Of a stretch of DNA of 64,000 nucleotides, positions 7,932-17,800 are shown piece after piece. Every line of letters begins with the position of its first letter. The stretch's first letter is position 1. Source of the DNA: an uncultured Bacteroidota bacterium (GTDB lineage: Bacteria > Bacteroidota > Bacteroidia > Flavobacteriales_F > PHOS-HE28); NCBI GenBank assembly GCA_902826215.1, contig CADEDY010000003.1, positions 1-64,000 on the forward strand. The letters run 5' to 3'. Both the position numbers and the translations under genes were made by a program. The notes below the pieces were generated by a model that worked only from the letters and a program-made list of their open reading frames with translations, ran no database searches and had not been told where the DNA came from.

Positions 7932-9929
7932 TCACTTCGAGCTGCGACGGACAAAGAACATCTCGAGGTCACCTTTGCCTTTCGCGTTCACTCTTCCGCG
8001 TTGTTCGAACGTGAATTCCGGGTCGTTCTTGATCAGCGAGAAGGTGTGTGCGCTGATGTTCACCTCGCCGACCTCGCCACTGCTCTCCATGCGCGATGCG
8101 GTGTTCACTGCATCGCCCCAGATGTCGTACTGGAACTTCTTCATGCCAACGATCCCGGCCACTACCGGGCCGGTGTGCAGGCCTACACGCATTTCGAAAG
8201 CAGGTGCTGATGCGGCATCGCGTTCCACCTTGCGCGCTTTCATGAAGGCCTGCATGTCGAGTGCCGCGTGGACCACGTCGGCCGGTGTTGCAGAAAGCGG
8301 GTCGGGCAATCCTGCCGCGCACATGTACGCATCACCGATGGTCTTTATCTTTTCGATGCCACGTTCGGTGATGATGCTATCGAAGGCCTTGAAGCAGATG
8401 TTCAGTTCGTGGACGAGATCCTCCGGCGTGAGTTGTTCGCTCACACTCGTAAAACCCTTGAAGTCCGTGAAGAGGATCGTGGCGCTTTCGAAATACTTCG
8501 CATCAGCATGCCCCTTCACCATCAGCTCACTGGCCACTTCCTTCGGCAGGATATTGTGCAGAAGATCATCGCTTCGGTCCTTCTCCTTGGAGATCGCCGC
8601 TCTGGACCTTCGCATGTAGCGCAAACGCGTCCAAAGACCGATGGCGAGAGCAAGGACACCGATCGCTGAAAGCAGGAACGCGTTCCGCCGATCGCGTTCA
8701 CGACCCAATTGTTCTTGATGGGCCAGTTCTCGGTTGTAGCGTTCCTGCACGTTCGAAAGGCTGTCGGCCAACATGCGCTCCTGGAACACTCGCGTCACTT
8801 CCATGCGGGCCACTTCCTTGCTGTCGTTCAGTGCGAGCAGTGAATCGTTCGCCTCTTGGAAGGCGCTTTGAGCGAAGAAGGCATTTCGGAAATCGCCAAC
8901 GGCTCGATAGGCCTGCATCAAGCACAATTGACATTCACGCTCCTGCTGCAGAAGGGCGTGTTCCTTGGCCAGTTCCAACCCCTGTTTACAAGTTCGTTCA
9001 GCGCGGATCGGATTGCCGAGGTCCAAGAACAAGTTGCCTCGGTTGATATAGGTGCGGGCCAGCTGTCGGATGATACCGAGGCCGGAAAGGATGCGTTCCG
9101 CCGAATCCAAACTGGCAAAGGCGTTTGCTGGCTGCTCAAGCTTTCCATAGACCCGGCCGAGGTTGTTGAAGGCCATGCCCAGTTCCAACTTCCGCCCCAT
9201 TTCGCGATACAAGACCATGCTCCGTTGGAACTCGTTCAGCGCGGTGTCCAATGCGCCGAGTTCCAGGTGTGTGGCCCCCAGATTGAGCAAAGCTTGAGCG
9301 CGACTTCGCTTGTTATCCAATTCCTCTGCCAGGGCGCCGCTGCGTTGGTAGTTCTCCAAAGCGGCTTGCAGATCACCCAACTCCGTATGGATGTTCCCGA
9401 TGTTGTTGTACGTGCCGGCAAGTCCCTCCTTGTTCCCCAACTCGGTATCGATCCGAAGGCTTTTGCGCAACTGCTCCAAGGCCAAGGGCAGATCACCCAG
9501 GTTCTTGTACACGTTGCTCATGTTACTGTAGGTGTTCGCCTCGCGTTTGCGATCACCCATGGCCTGCGCGGTGGCCAAACTTTGTTGAAAGAAGCCGAGT
9601 GACCTGGAGTAGTCGCTCTTCATGCTGCTTCCCACGGCGAGTGTGGTCAATGCTTCATAGACCGATCGCGGATCCGCACTTCGCTTCGCGAGAGCCAGTT
9701 GCTCCTGTGCCAATGCGATGCCGCTGTCGGGTCGTTCGAAGACAGCCTTCCACGCGAGTATCTGAACCGCCTTCAAGCGAGCGCTATCGGGCGCGGAGGT
9801 GTTCTTCCACACCCGCTGCAGCGAATCCGTCTGCGCGGCAGTAGGAAGTGTGAATAGAGCGAGAACAACGACCATCCACCAAGACACTTGGGGATCAAAT
9901 CGCCGGGTCATCGGATCGAAGGTCCGCAT
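7932..9929 (-). CDS. TPR-containing class III adenylate cyclase
   Basis: A 665-residue protein. An N-terminal hydrophobic export signal ends near TAAQT, followed by about eight TPR units (about 60-370; repeats such as NNIGNIHTELGDLQAALENYQRS), a coiled coil, a transmembrane helix (LLSAIGVLALAIGLW, near 415-430) and a cytoplasmic class III cyclase domain (about 480-660). Metal ligands D489 (ILFTDFKGF) and D533 (IKTIGDAYM) are present, as are K529 and D602, which select adenine, and N609/R613 for transition-state binding. It should therefore make cAMP from ATP. The TPR part would be periplasmic and may sense a partner. It follows the GGGP synthase gene by 9 bases and is probably cotranscribed. 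Confidence 0.9.
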   Translation of the reverse strand: MRTFDPMTRRFDPQVSWWMVVVLALFTLPTAAQTDSLQRVWKNTSAPDSARLKAVQILAWKAVFERPDSGIALAQEQLALAKRSADPRSVYEALTTLAVGSSMKSDYSRSLGFFQQSLATAQAMGDRKREANTYSNMSNVYKNLGDLPLALEQLRKSLRIDTELGNKEGLAGTYNNIGNIHTELGDLQAALENYQRSGALAEELDNKRSRAQALLNLGATHLELGALDTALNEFQRSMVLYREMGRKLELGMAFNNLGRVYGKLEQPANAFASLDSAERILSGLGIIRQLARTYINRGNLFLDLGNPIRAERTCKQGLELAKEHALLQQERECQLCLMQAYRAVGDFRNAFFAQSAFQEANDSLLALNDSKEVARMEVTRVFQERMLADSLSNVQERYNRELAHQEQLGRERDRRNAFLLSAIGVLALAIGLWTRLRYMRRSRAAISKEKDRSDDLLHNILPKEVASELMVKGHADAKYFESATILFTDFKGFTSVSEQLTPEDLVHELNICFKAFDSIITERGIEKIKTIGDAYMCAAGLPDPLSATPADVVHAALDMQAFMKARKVERDAASAPAFEMRVGLHTGPVVAGIVGMKKFQYDIWGDAVNTASRMESSGEVGEVNISAHTFSLIKNDPEFTFEQRGRVNAKGKGDLEMFFVRRSSK

Positions 9930-9938
9930 GGCCTGTGT

Positions 9939-10679
9939 TCAACCGTGGATGGCGGCGCTCATTTCGAAGATCCTTTCCGGATCATCTTCGAACGCGGTGC
10001 CGATCACCAACACATCGGCCCCTGCTTTGCAGAGTGATCGTGCCGTGTTCATATCACGGATCCCTCCACCAACGATGATCGGTAGGTCAACTTGCTCGCG
10101 GACCGCTTGGATCATCGCTGGGCTGACCGCGCGCAGCGCACCGCTACCGGTATCCATGTAGATGGCACGCAAACCCAGATAGGAGCCGGCCAATGCTGTG
10201 GCTGCAGCGATACCCGGTTTGTCGTGCGGCAATGGAATGGTCTGGCTCACATAGCTTACAGTGGTGGGTTTTCCACCATCCACCAGCATGTATCCGGTAG
10301 GGATGGCTTCGATACACATGGCTTTCAGTGACGGAGCAGCGGTCACATGGTGTCCGATGAGCAATTCGGCGTTTCGTCCACTGATCAACGAAAGGAAGAG
10401 CACCGCATCGGCATGCGCACTCAGTTGGGAGGGGCTTCCAGGGAAAAGAACAACCGGTCGATCGCTCAGTTCCTTCACCAATTCAACACATCGGTCGAAT
10501 GCGGCTGAAGTGAGCAGGCTACCTCCCACGAAGATCAGATCCGCCTTCGCCATGCATGCATTCTGCACGGTGCGTTCCAAACGAACTTCATCTTGCCCGA
10601 AGTCGGGGTCAATGAGCACGGCCAATTGCTTTCTGCCTGCGATGCGCGCAGTTTCGATGGAATGGAGCACGGTGCTCAT
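9939..10679 (-). CDS. Geranylgeranylglyceryl phosphate synthase-family protein (PcrB-like)
   Basis: A 246-residue TIM-barrel protein. Family motifs are visible: LAVLIDPDF (19-27), ADLIFVGGSLL (about 46-56), VVLFPGSPSQL, YMDTGSGA and IIVGGGIRD (phosphate-binding turns), and ADVLVIGTAFEDDP near the end. Members join a polyprenyl diphosphate to sn-glycerol 1-phosphate, giving an ether lipid precursor; Bacteroidota carry group II members that are active enzymes, while the end use in bacteria is poorly understood. It is the first gene of a two-gene minus-strand unit with the cyclase. A -7-like element TATGTTCG lies at 10684-10691, only 5 bases before the ATG. Confidence 0.9.
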   Translation of the reverse strand: MSTVLHSIETARIAGRKQLAVLIDPDFGQDEVRLERTVQNACMAKADLIFVGGSLLTSAAFDRCVELVKELSDRPVVLFPGSPSQLSAHADAVLFLSLISGRNAELLIGHHVTAAPSLKAMCIEAIPTGYMLVDGGKPTTVSYVSQTIPLPHDKPGIAAATALAGSYLGLRAIYMDTGSGALRAVSPAMIQAVREQVDLPIIVGGGIRDMNTARSLCKAGADVLVIGTAFEDDPERIFEMSAAIHG

Positions 10680-10683
10680 TGTG

Positions 10684-10691
10684 CGAACATA
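10684..10691 (-). promoter_or_regulatory. Putative -7 element for GGGP synthase/cyclase unit
   Basis: On the minus strand the bases read TATGTTCG, one change from TAnnTTTG, immediately before the start at 10679. The same TAnnTTCG variant recurs before other genes here. Confidence 0.4.
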
Positions 10692-10811
10692 CGGCGCGTT
10701 GAGCGGTAAGTATGTGAATGCATGCGTGGCTGTGTGTTGGACGTTGGTCGATCCATCAAGTTGCGTTGAGAACTGGGTCGCACATTCTTCATCCTGTGTA
10801 TCGGGCTGCGC

Positions 10812-10819
10812 TAGGTTTG
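10812..10819 (+). promoter_or_regulatory. Promoter -7 element for glycosyltransferase
   Basis: TAGGTTTG matches TAnnTTTG exactly and lies 87 bases before the chosen ATG at 10907. The rest of the divergent intergenic region (10680-10906) shows no other clear signal. Confidence 0.45.
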
Positions 10820-10906
10820 CGTCGACTGATCCTGATGCGTTGAAGGTTGCTCACCCGGCTTTATGGTAGAACCGGTGACCGACCCGCTGCGTACACAGCC
10901 ACCCCT

Positions 10907-12133
10907 ATGCGGAACAGACCCTTGAAAGTGTTGCAGATCGGATTTGCATGCGAGCCTGAGCGCGGAAGCGAACCTGCTGTGGGCTGGAATGTGGCCTTCG
11001 AGGCTGCAAAGAATGGTCCCATCTGGGTCATCACGGATCCATCGCACCGTGATAAGATCGAAAGCTGGTTGGCCGATCATCCAGAGGTGCGTATCCACGT
11101 GGCCTACCACCCGATGCCATCGTGGGCCCAATGGATGTGGAAGATCCAGTTCACCGTGAACCTGTATTACTACTTGTGGAATATAGGTGCGGCGAAGCTT
11201 GCCAAGCGCATGCATGCCGAACATCGGTTCGATGTGGTACATCACGTTACGTACGTCCGGTATTGGATGCCGAGCGCAGGGGCGGCGTTGGGGATCCCAT
11301 TCGTTTGGGGCCCGCTCGGTGGCGGGGAGTCCGCACCGTCCGGTTTCCTCCGTGGTGTTGGTTTCAAAGGATGGTTGGAGGAGCACATTCGCTCGGCCAT
11401 GCGCTGGGTCTTCGAGCTTGATCCGAGGTTGCGCTCCACAGCAAAGGCGGCAACGGTCGCCATCGCCTGCTCCGAGGACACAGCAGGGCGAATGCGCAAG
11501 CTCGGTGTGCGCGATCTGCGTGTGATGTCCAGCATCGGAATCACCCCGGGGGGATTGGGCTCGGTGGAGCAACGTCCAGCAGATGGTAAGGTGCGCTTCA
11601 TCAGCGTAGGCCGGTTATTGCATTGGAAAGGATTCCACTTCGGCTTGGAAGCGTTCGCCAAGGCCGATCTGCCGAACGCGGAGTTCGTGGTGGTCGGTCG
11701 AGGTCCGGAGATGGAACGATTGAAAGCACTGGTAGCGAAACTGAGGATCGAAGACCGTGTGACCTTTACCGGGGAGCTTCCATGGCGCGAGGGACTGAAG
11801 CAATTCCAGTCAGCGGATGTACTCGTTCATCCGAGTCTGCACGATTCCGGCGGCTTTGTACTGTTGGAGGCCATGGAAATGCGCAAACCGGTGATCTGCT
11901 TGGATCTTGGCGGGCCTGGTGTGTATGTGAACAGTTCAACCGGGTACGCCATTCCAGCGCACGCCATTGAGCAGGTGATCGCGGACATGGCTCGGGCGAT
12001 GCGCGAACTCGCTGGCGATGAGGAATTGCGGAAAAGGCTCGGCCAAGCAGGCCACCAGCGGGCAGTGAACGAATTCACGTGGGAGCGGAAGGGCGCCGAT
12101 ATGGAACGCATCTACCAGGAGATCGCGCTATAG
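10907..12133 (+). CDS. Glycosyltransferase family 4 (GT-B) protein
   Basis: A 408-residue GT-B glycosyltransferase. The N-terminal Rossmann half begins KVLQIGFACEPERGSEPAVGWN, typical of the family. The C-terminal half has RFISVGRLLHWKGFHFGLEAFA, then FVVVGRGPEMERL and the donor-binding segment HPSLHDSGGFVLLEAMEMRKPVI with the conserved E-x7-E pattern. It transfers a sugar from a nucleotide donor in the cytoplasm, probably for surface glycan or lipid glycosylation. The ATG at 10907 (MRNRPLKVLQ) is preferred over an in-frame start at 10847, because the extra 20 residues do not resemble the family. Acceptor and donor are not known. No other glycan gene is adjacent. Confidence 0.88.
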   Translation: MRNRPLKVLQIGFACEPERGSEPAVGWNVAFEAAKNGPIWVITDPSHRDKIESWLADHPEVRIHVAYHPMPSWAQWMWKIQFTVNLYYYLWNIGAAKLAKRMHAEHRFDVVHHVTYVRYWMPSAGAALGIPFVWGPLGGGESAPSGFLRGVGFKGWLEEHIRSAMRWVFELDPRLRSTAKAATVAIACSEDTAGRMRKLGVRDLRVMSSIGITPGGLGSVEQRPADGKVRFISVGRLLHWKGFHFGLEAFAKADLPNAEFVVVGRGPEMERLKALVAKLRIEDRVTFTGELPWREGLKQFQSADVLVHPSLHDSGGFVLLEAMEMRKPVICLDLGGPGVYVNSSTGYAIPAHAIEQVIADMARAMRELAGDEELRKRLGQAGHQRAVNEFTWERKGADMERIYQEIAL

Positions 12134-12277
12134 CCGATCAAGGGTTCAAGCGAACCGATCCGTCTCTCGCGTGTTTACTTGCGCACAATGCTCGACAGAA
12201 CGGTCGTTGGAAGAGCGAAGTAGATCCGTAAGGACCTGAAATGCAGCTCCTTGATGACTTATCTGCCCTTAGCTGAA

Positions 12278-12308
12278 TTGTCTTTCAACCGTTAAAAACC
12301 TACCTTTG
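12278..12308 (+). promoter_or_regulatory. Promoter of adenosylhomocysteinase gene
   Basis: TTG (12278-12280) is followed, after 20 bases, by TACCTTTG (12301-12308), the best match in the window to the Bacteroidota -33/-7 pair. The ATG at 12316 is only 7 bases downstream, so the transcript would be nearly leaderless or translation starts at the in-frame ATG at 12322 or 12328. Confidence 0.7.
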
Positions 12309-12315
12309 CCGCCAT

Positions 12316-13641
<1,326 letters not shown>

Positions 13642-13661
13642 TCGATCATTCCTTCTTGAAG

Positions 13662-13690
13662 AAAAGCCCGACCGGATAGGTCGGGCTTTT
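13662..13690 (+). terminator. Intrinsic terminator after ahcY
   Basis: A perfect 12-bp stem (AAAAGCCCGACC paired with GGTCGGGCTTTT) with loop GGATA is followed by more T. It lies 20 bases after the ahcY stop and, being A/T-flanked on both sides, could also stop the convergent lipoprotein gene. Confidence 0.92.
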
Positions 13691-13801
13691 TCGTGCTATG
13701 GTGCTTCGAAGGATCTGCCGAATGCGCTTCAACCGGAAGTTCCTTACAACCGCCCTGCGGCTTTGCCAGCTACGATTAGCGACTAACGAGGAACACCCGC
13801 T

Positions 13802-14239
13802 TCAGTTGTAGATCCGCAGTATGGTGCCGTTGAACGACGTGTTGTAGCGCTGCAAGCTCAATGCCGAAGGGCCTTCAACAACACTGCCATCCGTGATCAG
13901 ATAGGCAGAATGACAGCAAGCCGTATCTCGCGCAGTGATCTGGGAATCATCCACATAAACGCGGCAGAGGTCGGCCGTCTGATATGGACAGTGGCGGTCC
14001 ATGGCAATGAAATTGTCGATCCCGGCACGGTAAACGATCAATCCAAGCGAGCCTCCACTGAGGTAAATCCATCCGCCGGGAACGGCCAAGTCGGCGTAGC
14101 CGGGGTTGTTCACATTGATGCTGATATCGATCGGATTCAAAGGTACTCCGCCCGGCTTATCCTTCTTGCAGCTTGGCAAGAGCACCACGCTCACCAAGGC
14201 AGCGGTCAGGATGGTTCCGAAGGTGGCGTGGCGTACCAT
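13802..14239 (-). CDS. Rieske-like lipoprotein with altered cluster motifs
   Basis: A 145-residue protein with a lipoprotein signal peptide: a hydrophobic stretch ends at LLPSCKK, with Cys at about residue 24 as lipidation site. The rest looks like a Rieske-fold domain: DRHCPYQTADLC (about 81-92), then DTACCHSAYLITDGSVVEGPSALSLQRYNT (about 107-136), where GSVVEGPS...L..Y is the usual end of Rieske domains. The four standard iron ligands (C-x-H and C-x-x-H) are not intact: the first box has CPY rather than CTH and the second has ACCH. It may bind no [2Fe-2S] cluster or bind it differently. A perfect -7 element lies upstream at 14262-14269. Confidence 0.7.
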   Translation of the reverse strand: MVRHATFGTILTAALVSVVLLPSCKKDKPGGVPLNPIDISINVNNPGYADLAVPGGWIYLSGGSLGLIVYRAGIDNFIAMDRHCPYQTADLCRVYVDDSQITARDTACCHSAYLITDGSVVEGPSALSLQRYNTSFNGTILRIYN

Positions 14240-14261
14240 GGGCAGGAGTAACGTGTAAGTG

Positions 14262-14269
14262 CAAAGTTA
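14262..14269 (-). promoter_or_regulatory. Promoter -7 element for Rieske-like lipoprotein
   Basis: On the minus strand the bases read TAACTTTG, an exact TAnnTTTG match, 22 bases before the ATG at 14239. Confidence 0.6.
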
Positions 14270-14341
14270 TCGTATGGTCCGGCACCGATCCGTCGAGCGC
14301 GCTGGATCTCGAGTGGCCACCGTCTGCCGTATCCTTGTGGC

Positions 14342-14635
14342 ATGTTCAGGAAGATCGTCAGTTCAATTATCCTATTGCTGGCCTTGGTTGCCGTTCCCCG
14401 TGTGGTCGTGGCCCAGGACGGTATATCTCGGAAGCAACAAGAGAAGAAATTGGAGAAGCAGGCGAAGGTGGACAAGAAGGAGAAAGCGAAGAAGGAGAAG
14501 TTCGACCGGAAACGGCATCTTTCCTTGCAGGACAAGGCCACGCGCAAACGGCTGAAGCGACATAACAAGCGTGCCGACCGGAATGGCAGCGACCCGCATC
14601 GCGATAGTTTCTTCCAGCGGACCTTTGGCTGGTAG
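14342..14635 (+). CDS. Small basic secreted protein, function unknown
   Basis: A 97-residue protein with signal peptide MFRKIVSSIILLLALVAVPRVVVAQ. The mature part is highly charged and lysine/arginine-rich, with a probable helix or coiled coil (KQQEKKLEKQAKVDKKEKAK) and a C-terminal GSDPHRDSFFQRTFGW. No known domain is recognised; short basic periplasmic proteins of this look are common in Bacteroidota. TATCCTTG (14330-14337), a loose -7 match, is directly upstream of the ATG. Coding is supported by a clear signal peptide and by the fact that it does not overlap another gene. Confidence 0.7.
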   Translation: MFRKIVSSIILLLALVAVPRVVVAQDGISRKQQEKKLEKQAKVDKKEKAKKEKFDRKRHLSLQDKATRKRLKRHNKRADRNGSDPHRDSFFQRTFGW

Positions 14636-14883
14636 GAATTCGGGATCGTCATACCAACTCGACCTTTGCTCGTTCCGAGGCTCCATTATGGGAAATGTTG
14701 CCGATATCTTTCGGCCATGTTGCGGAACGTGTTACTCCAGGATCAAGAGACTTCGACCTCCATCATCCGGTCGGTTGTTGGAGTGCTATATCTGACGGGA
14801 CTTCTCGGCGATCAGGTCGATCATGGAACTTTCTATATTAGCGCCCCCTCGTTGCCCTGTTACGCTGAACGTAAACCCTACAA
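14636..14883. other. Intergenic region before the surface operon
   Basis: These 248 bases hold no convincing gene. TATATTAG (14834-14841) is a weak -7 candidate for the TonB receptor at 14884. A short palindrome GCCGATATCTTTCGGC is near 14700-14716. Nothing else is evident. Confidence 0.4.
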
Positions 14884-17800
14884 TTGATGTTGAGAAGGTT
14901 ATTCTCCACAGTCGTCCTTTCCATTTGCGCCACGCTAGCCGTGCTTGCCCAAACGGGTTCTGGTAGCTTGAAAGGCAAGATCACCGACAAGAAATCCGGA
15001 GAACCGCTACCGTTCGTGAACGTCGTAGTGGAGAACCGTGGCACGCAAGTGTCGGGAGGAGCGACCGACTTCGATGGAGAGTACTTCATCAAACCGATCT
15101 CACCCGGTACTTATGACGTGATCGTGAGCTACGTGGGATATCAGCCCTACAAGCAAACAGGGGTGATCGTGAACAGCAACAAGATCACCTTCTTGGAGAT
15201 CGCGCTTAACCAAGGGATCGAGCTGAAGGAATTCGAGGTGGTGAAGTACACCGTTCCATTGATCGATCGTGACGGTGGCGCATCCGGTGGAACCGTGACC
15301 AGGGAAGATATCGCTAAGATGCCGGGTCGTTCCGCGGCTTCCATAGCAACCACTGTCGCTGGTGCCAGCACAGCAGGTACGGGTGGCGGCATCAGCATCC
15401 GGGGGTCGCGTTCGGAGAACACCTACTACTATATCGATGGTGTTAAGGTGCCTGCGGGAGCGGGAACAGGGCTGCCCAAGAGTGCGATCGAGGAAGTGCA
15501 GGTTGTAACCGGCGGTGTGCCAGCGAACTACGGTGACGTAACCGGCGGTCTGATCAACATCACAACGCGCGGCCCAAGCCGGAATTTCTTCGGTGGCCTT
15601 GAGTATTTGACATCTGGGTTCAAGACGGGAAGCGATATCACCAACATCGTCGGCCTGGACAAGTATGCCTTCAACCAGATCGAGGGTAGCTTGAGCGGTC
15701 CGATCCTTTTCAAGAAGGACAGCTTGGGCAACAAGACCAAGCCGTTGATCGGCTTCTTCGTTTCCGGTCAGTTCACGAATGTGGTCGATGGCTCGCCATC
15801 CTACTTGGGTGATCTGCGTGTTCGCCAAGATGTGCGCGAGCAGCTCTTGGCGAATCCGGGCCAATTCCGGCCGAACGGCGCCAACGATTTCATTCTCGCG
15901 TATTCGAGCGAATACCTGCGCTCCTCCGATGTGGAGTTGCTGAAGACCCGCCAGAATGCAGGTCAAACGAGTTACTTGGCTTCCGGCAAGATCGACATCA
16001 CGACCACACCGACCATCAACCTGACTTTGGGTGGTTCGATCGATTACAACGATCGTCAGGACTGGAATCGCAACAACTCCTTGTTGAATGCGGAGAACAA
16101 CTACCGCACGAAGGAGAGCACATGGAGGGGCTTCGTCAAGTTCACCCAGCGATTCACGAACCGCACGGCAGAAGAGGAGAAGAAGAGCACCATCCAGAAT
16201 GCGTTCTATACGCTTCAGTTGGACTACTCACAGTACCGCAATAACGTGGAAGACTACGTGCATGGCGATAGATTCTTCGATTACGGGTATGTGGGCAAAT
16301 TCGTGACACTCAGCGCACCTCAGTTCCAGATCGTTCCCGGATTGCCTTCACAATGGACACAGATCGGCTCCCAGGATACCCTTGTGCAGTTCACGCCCGG
16401 TACACAGAATCCTGATCTGGCAGCGCTGAACACCTATTACTTCAGCACACTGCCGCAGGAGCAATTCCCGATCAATTTGTTGGGAGGCGGCCCGGGAGAT
16501 CCCAATTACGTGGGCTACTACCGGAACTTCGTGGAAACACAGAACCGAGGTGCTCTTTGGAACGGTGATCGTCCTCGGCAGATCTACAATTTGTGGAACA
16601 GCATCGGATACATCGATGATCCGAATGGTGCGGAGTATCGGAAGCGTGCGAATGATCAGTTGCGATTCACAGCTTACGGAAGTGCTGACATTGGTGCACA
16701 TGCTGTTTCACTGGGTGTGGAGTACGAGCAATTGACACAACGTCGTTACGATCTTGCACCGATCGGACTTTGGACCAGAGCGCGCAACTTGGCCAACTTC
16801 CACTTGGGTGAGTGGCAACAGGATACCCCTACCGGTACCGTTTATTTACCGGGCACCTTCCCATTTGTTCTCTATTCGAGGAGCTATGGTTCGGACCAAA
16901 CCGTTTTCGACCGGAACCTAAGGACGGCCTTGGGCTTGGATCCGAACGGTGTGGACAACATCGACGTGGATGCCTTGGATCCCGGTGTATTCTCCTTGGA
17001 TATGTTCTCTCCGGATGAGTTGATCAACAACGGAAATAATCTTGTGGACTATGTTGGTTTCGACCACTTGGGCAAGAAGCTGACCAGTAAGCCTAGCTTC
17101 TCCGATTTCTTCGATGGCCGCGATGAGAATGGAAATGCAACACGCTTGCAGGCTCCTTTTGAACCCATCTACATCGCAGGTTATGTGATGGATAAGTTCG
17201 CTTTCGATGACATCATCTTCAACGTAGGTGTCCGCGTGGACCGCTACGATGCGAACCAGAACGTTCTGAAGGACAAGTACCTGTATCAGGATGCGTTCAC
17301 GGCAGGTTCAGCCGTGCCGGATCAAACCATTCGCGATCTGTTGGCCAACCGACCGGAAAATATAGGCGACGATTTCGTCGTGTACGTTGACAACTTCGAG
17401 AACCCGAATACGGTCAAGGGGTATCGTGATGGCGACCAATGGTACTCTGCGCAAGGCGTTGAACTCACAGACGGATCATCCTTGGCCGAAGCAGGGCAGA
17501 TCAAACCTTACTTGATCGAAGGTGGAAATGCTGGAAGTCTTACTGGTTCTGACCTGAGCAAGGAAGCATTCCGCGATTACACACCTGTGGTGAACGTGAT
17601 GCCGAGGGTGGCCTTCTCCTTCCCGATATCCGACGAAGCGGTATTCTTCGCGCACTACGATGTTCTTACGCAACGTCCTGGTGCCGTTCAGTCCAGGTTG
17701 AATCTGGTCGACTACGCGTTCATCCAGAACTCGGGCAACATCATTTCGAACCCGAATTTGAAGCCGACCAAGACCATCGACTACGAATTGGGCTTCCAGC

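Noticed and set aside
10847-10906. Upstream start for the glycosyltransferase
   Set aside because: The 20 extra residues are not like the family, and MRNRPLKVLQIGF is a normal N-terminus.
14666-14887. Small open frame before the surface operon
   Set aside because: No signal, no domain, and its end overlaps the receptor's start region; coding is not supported.
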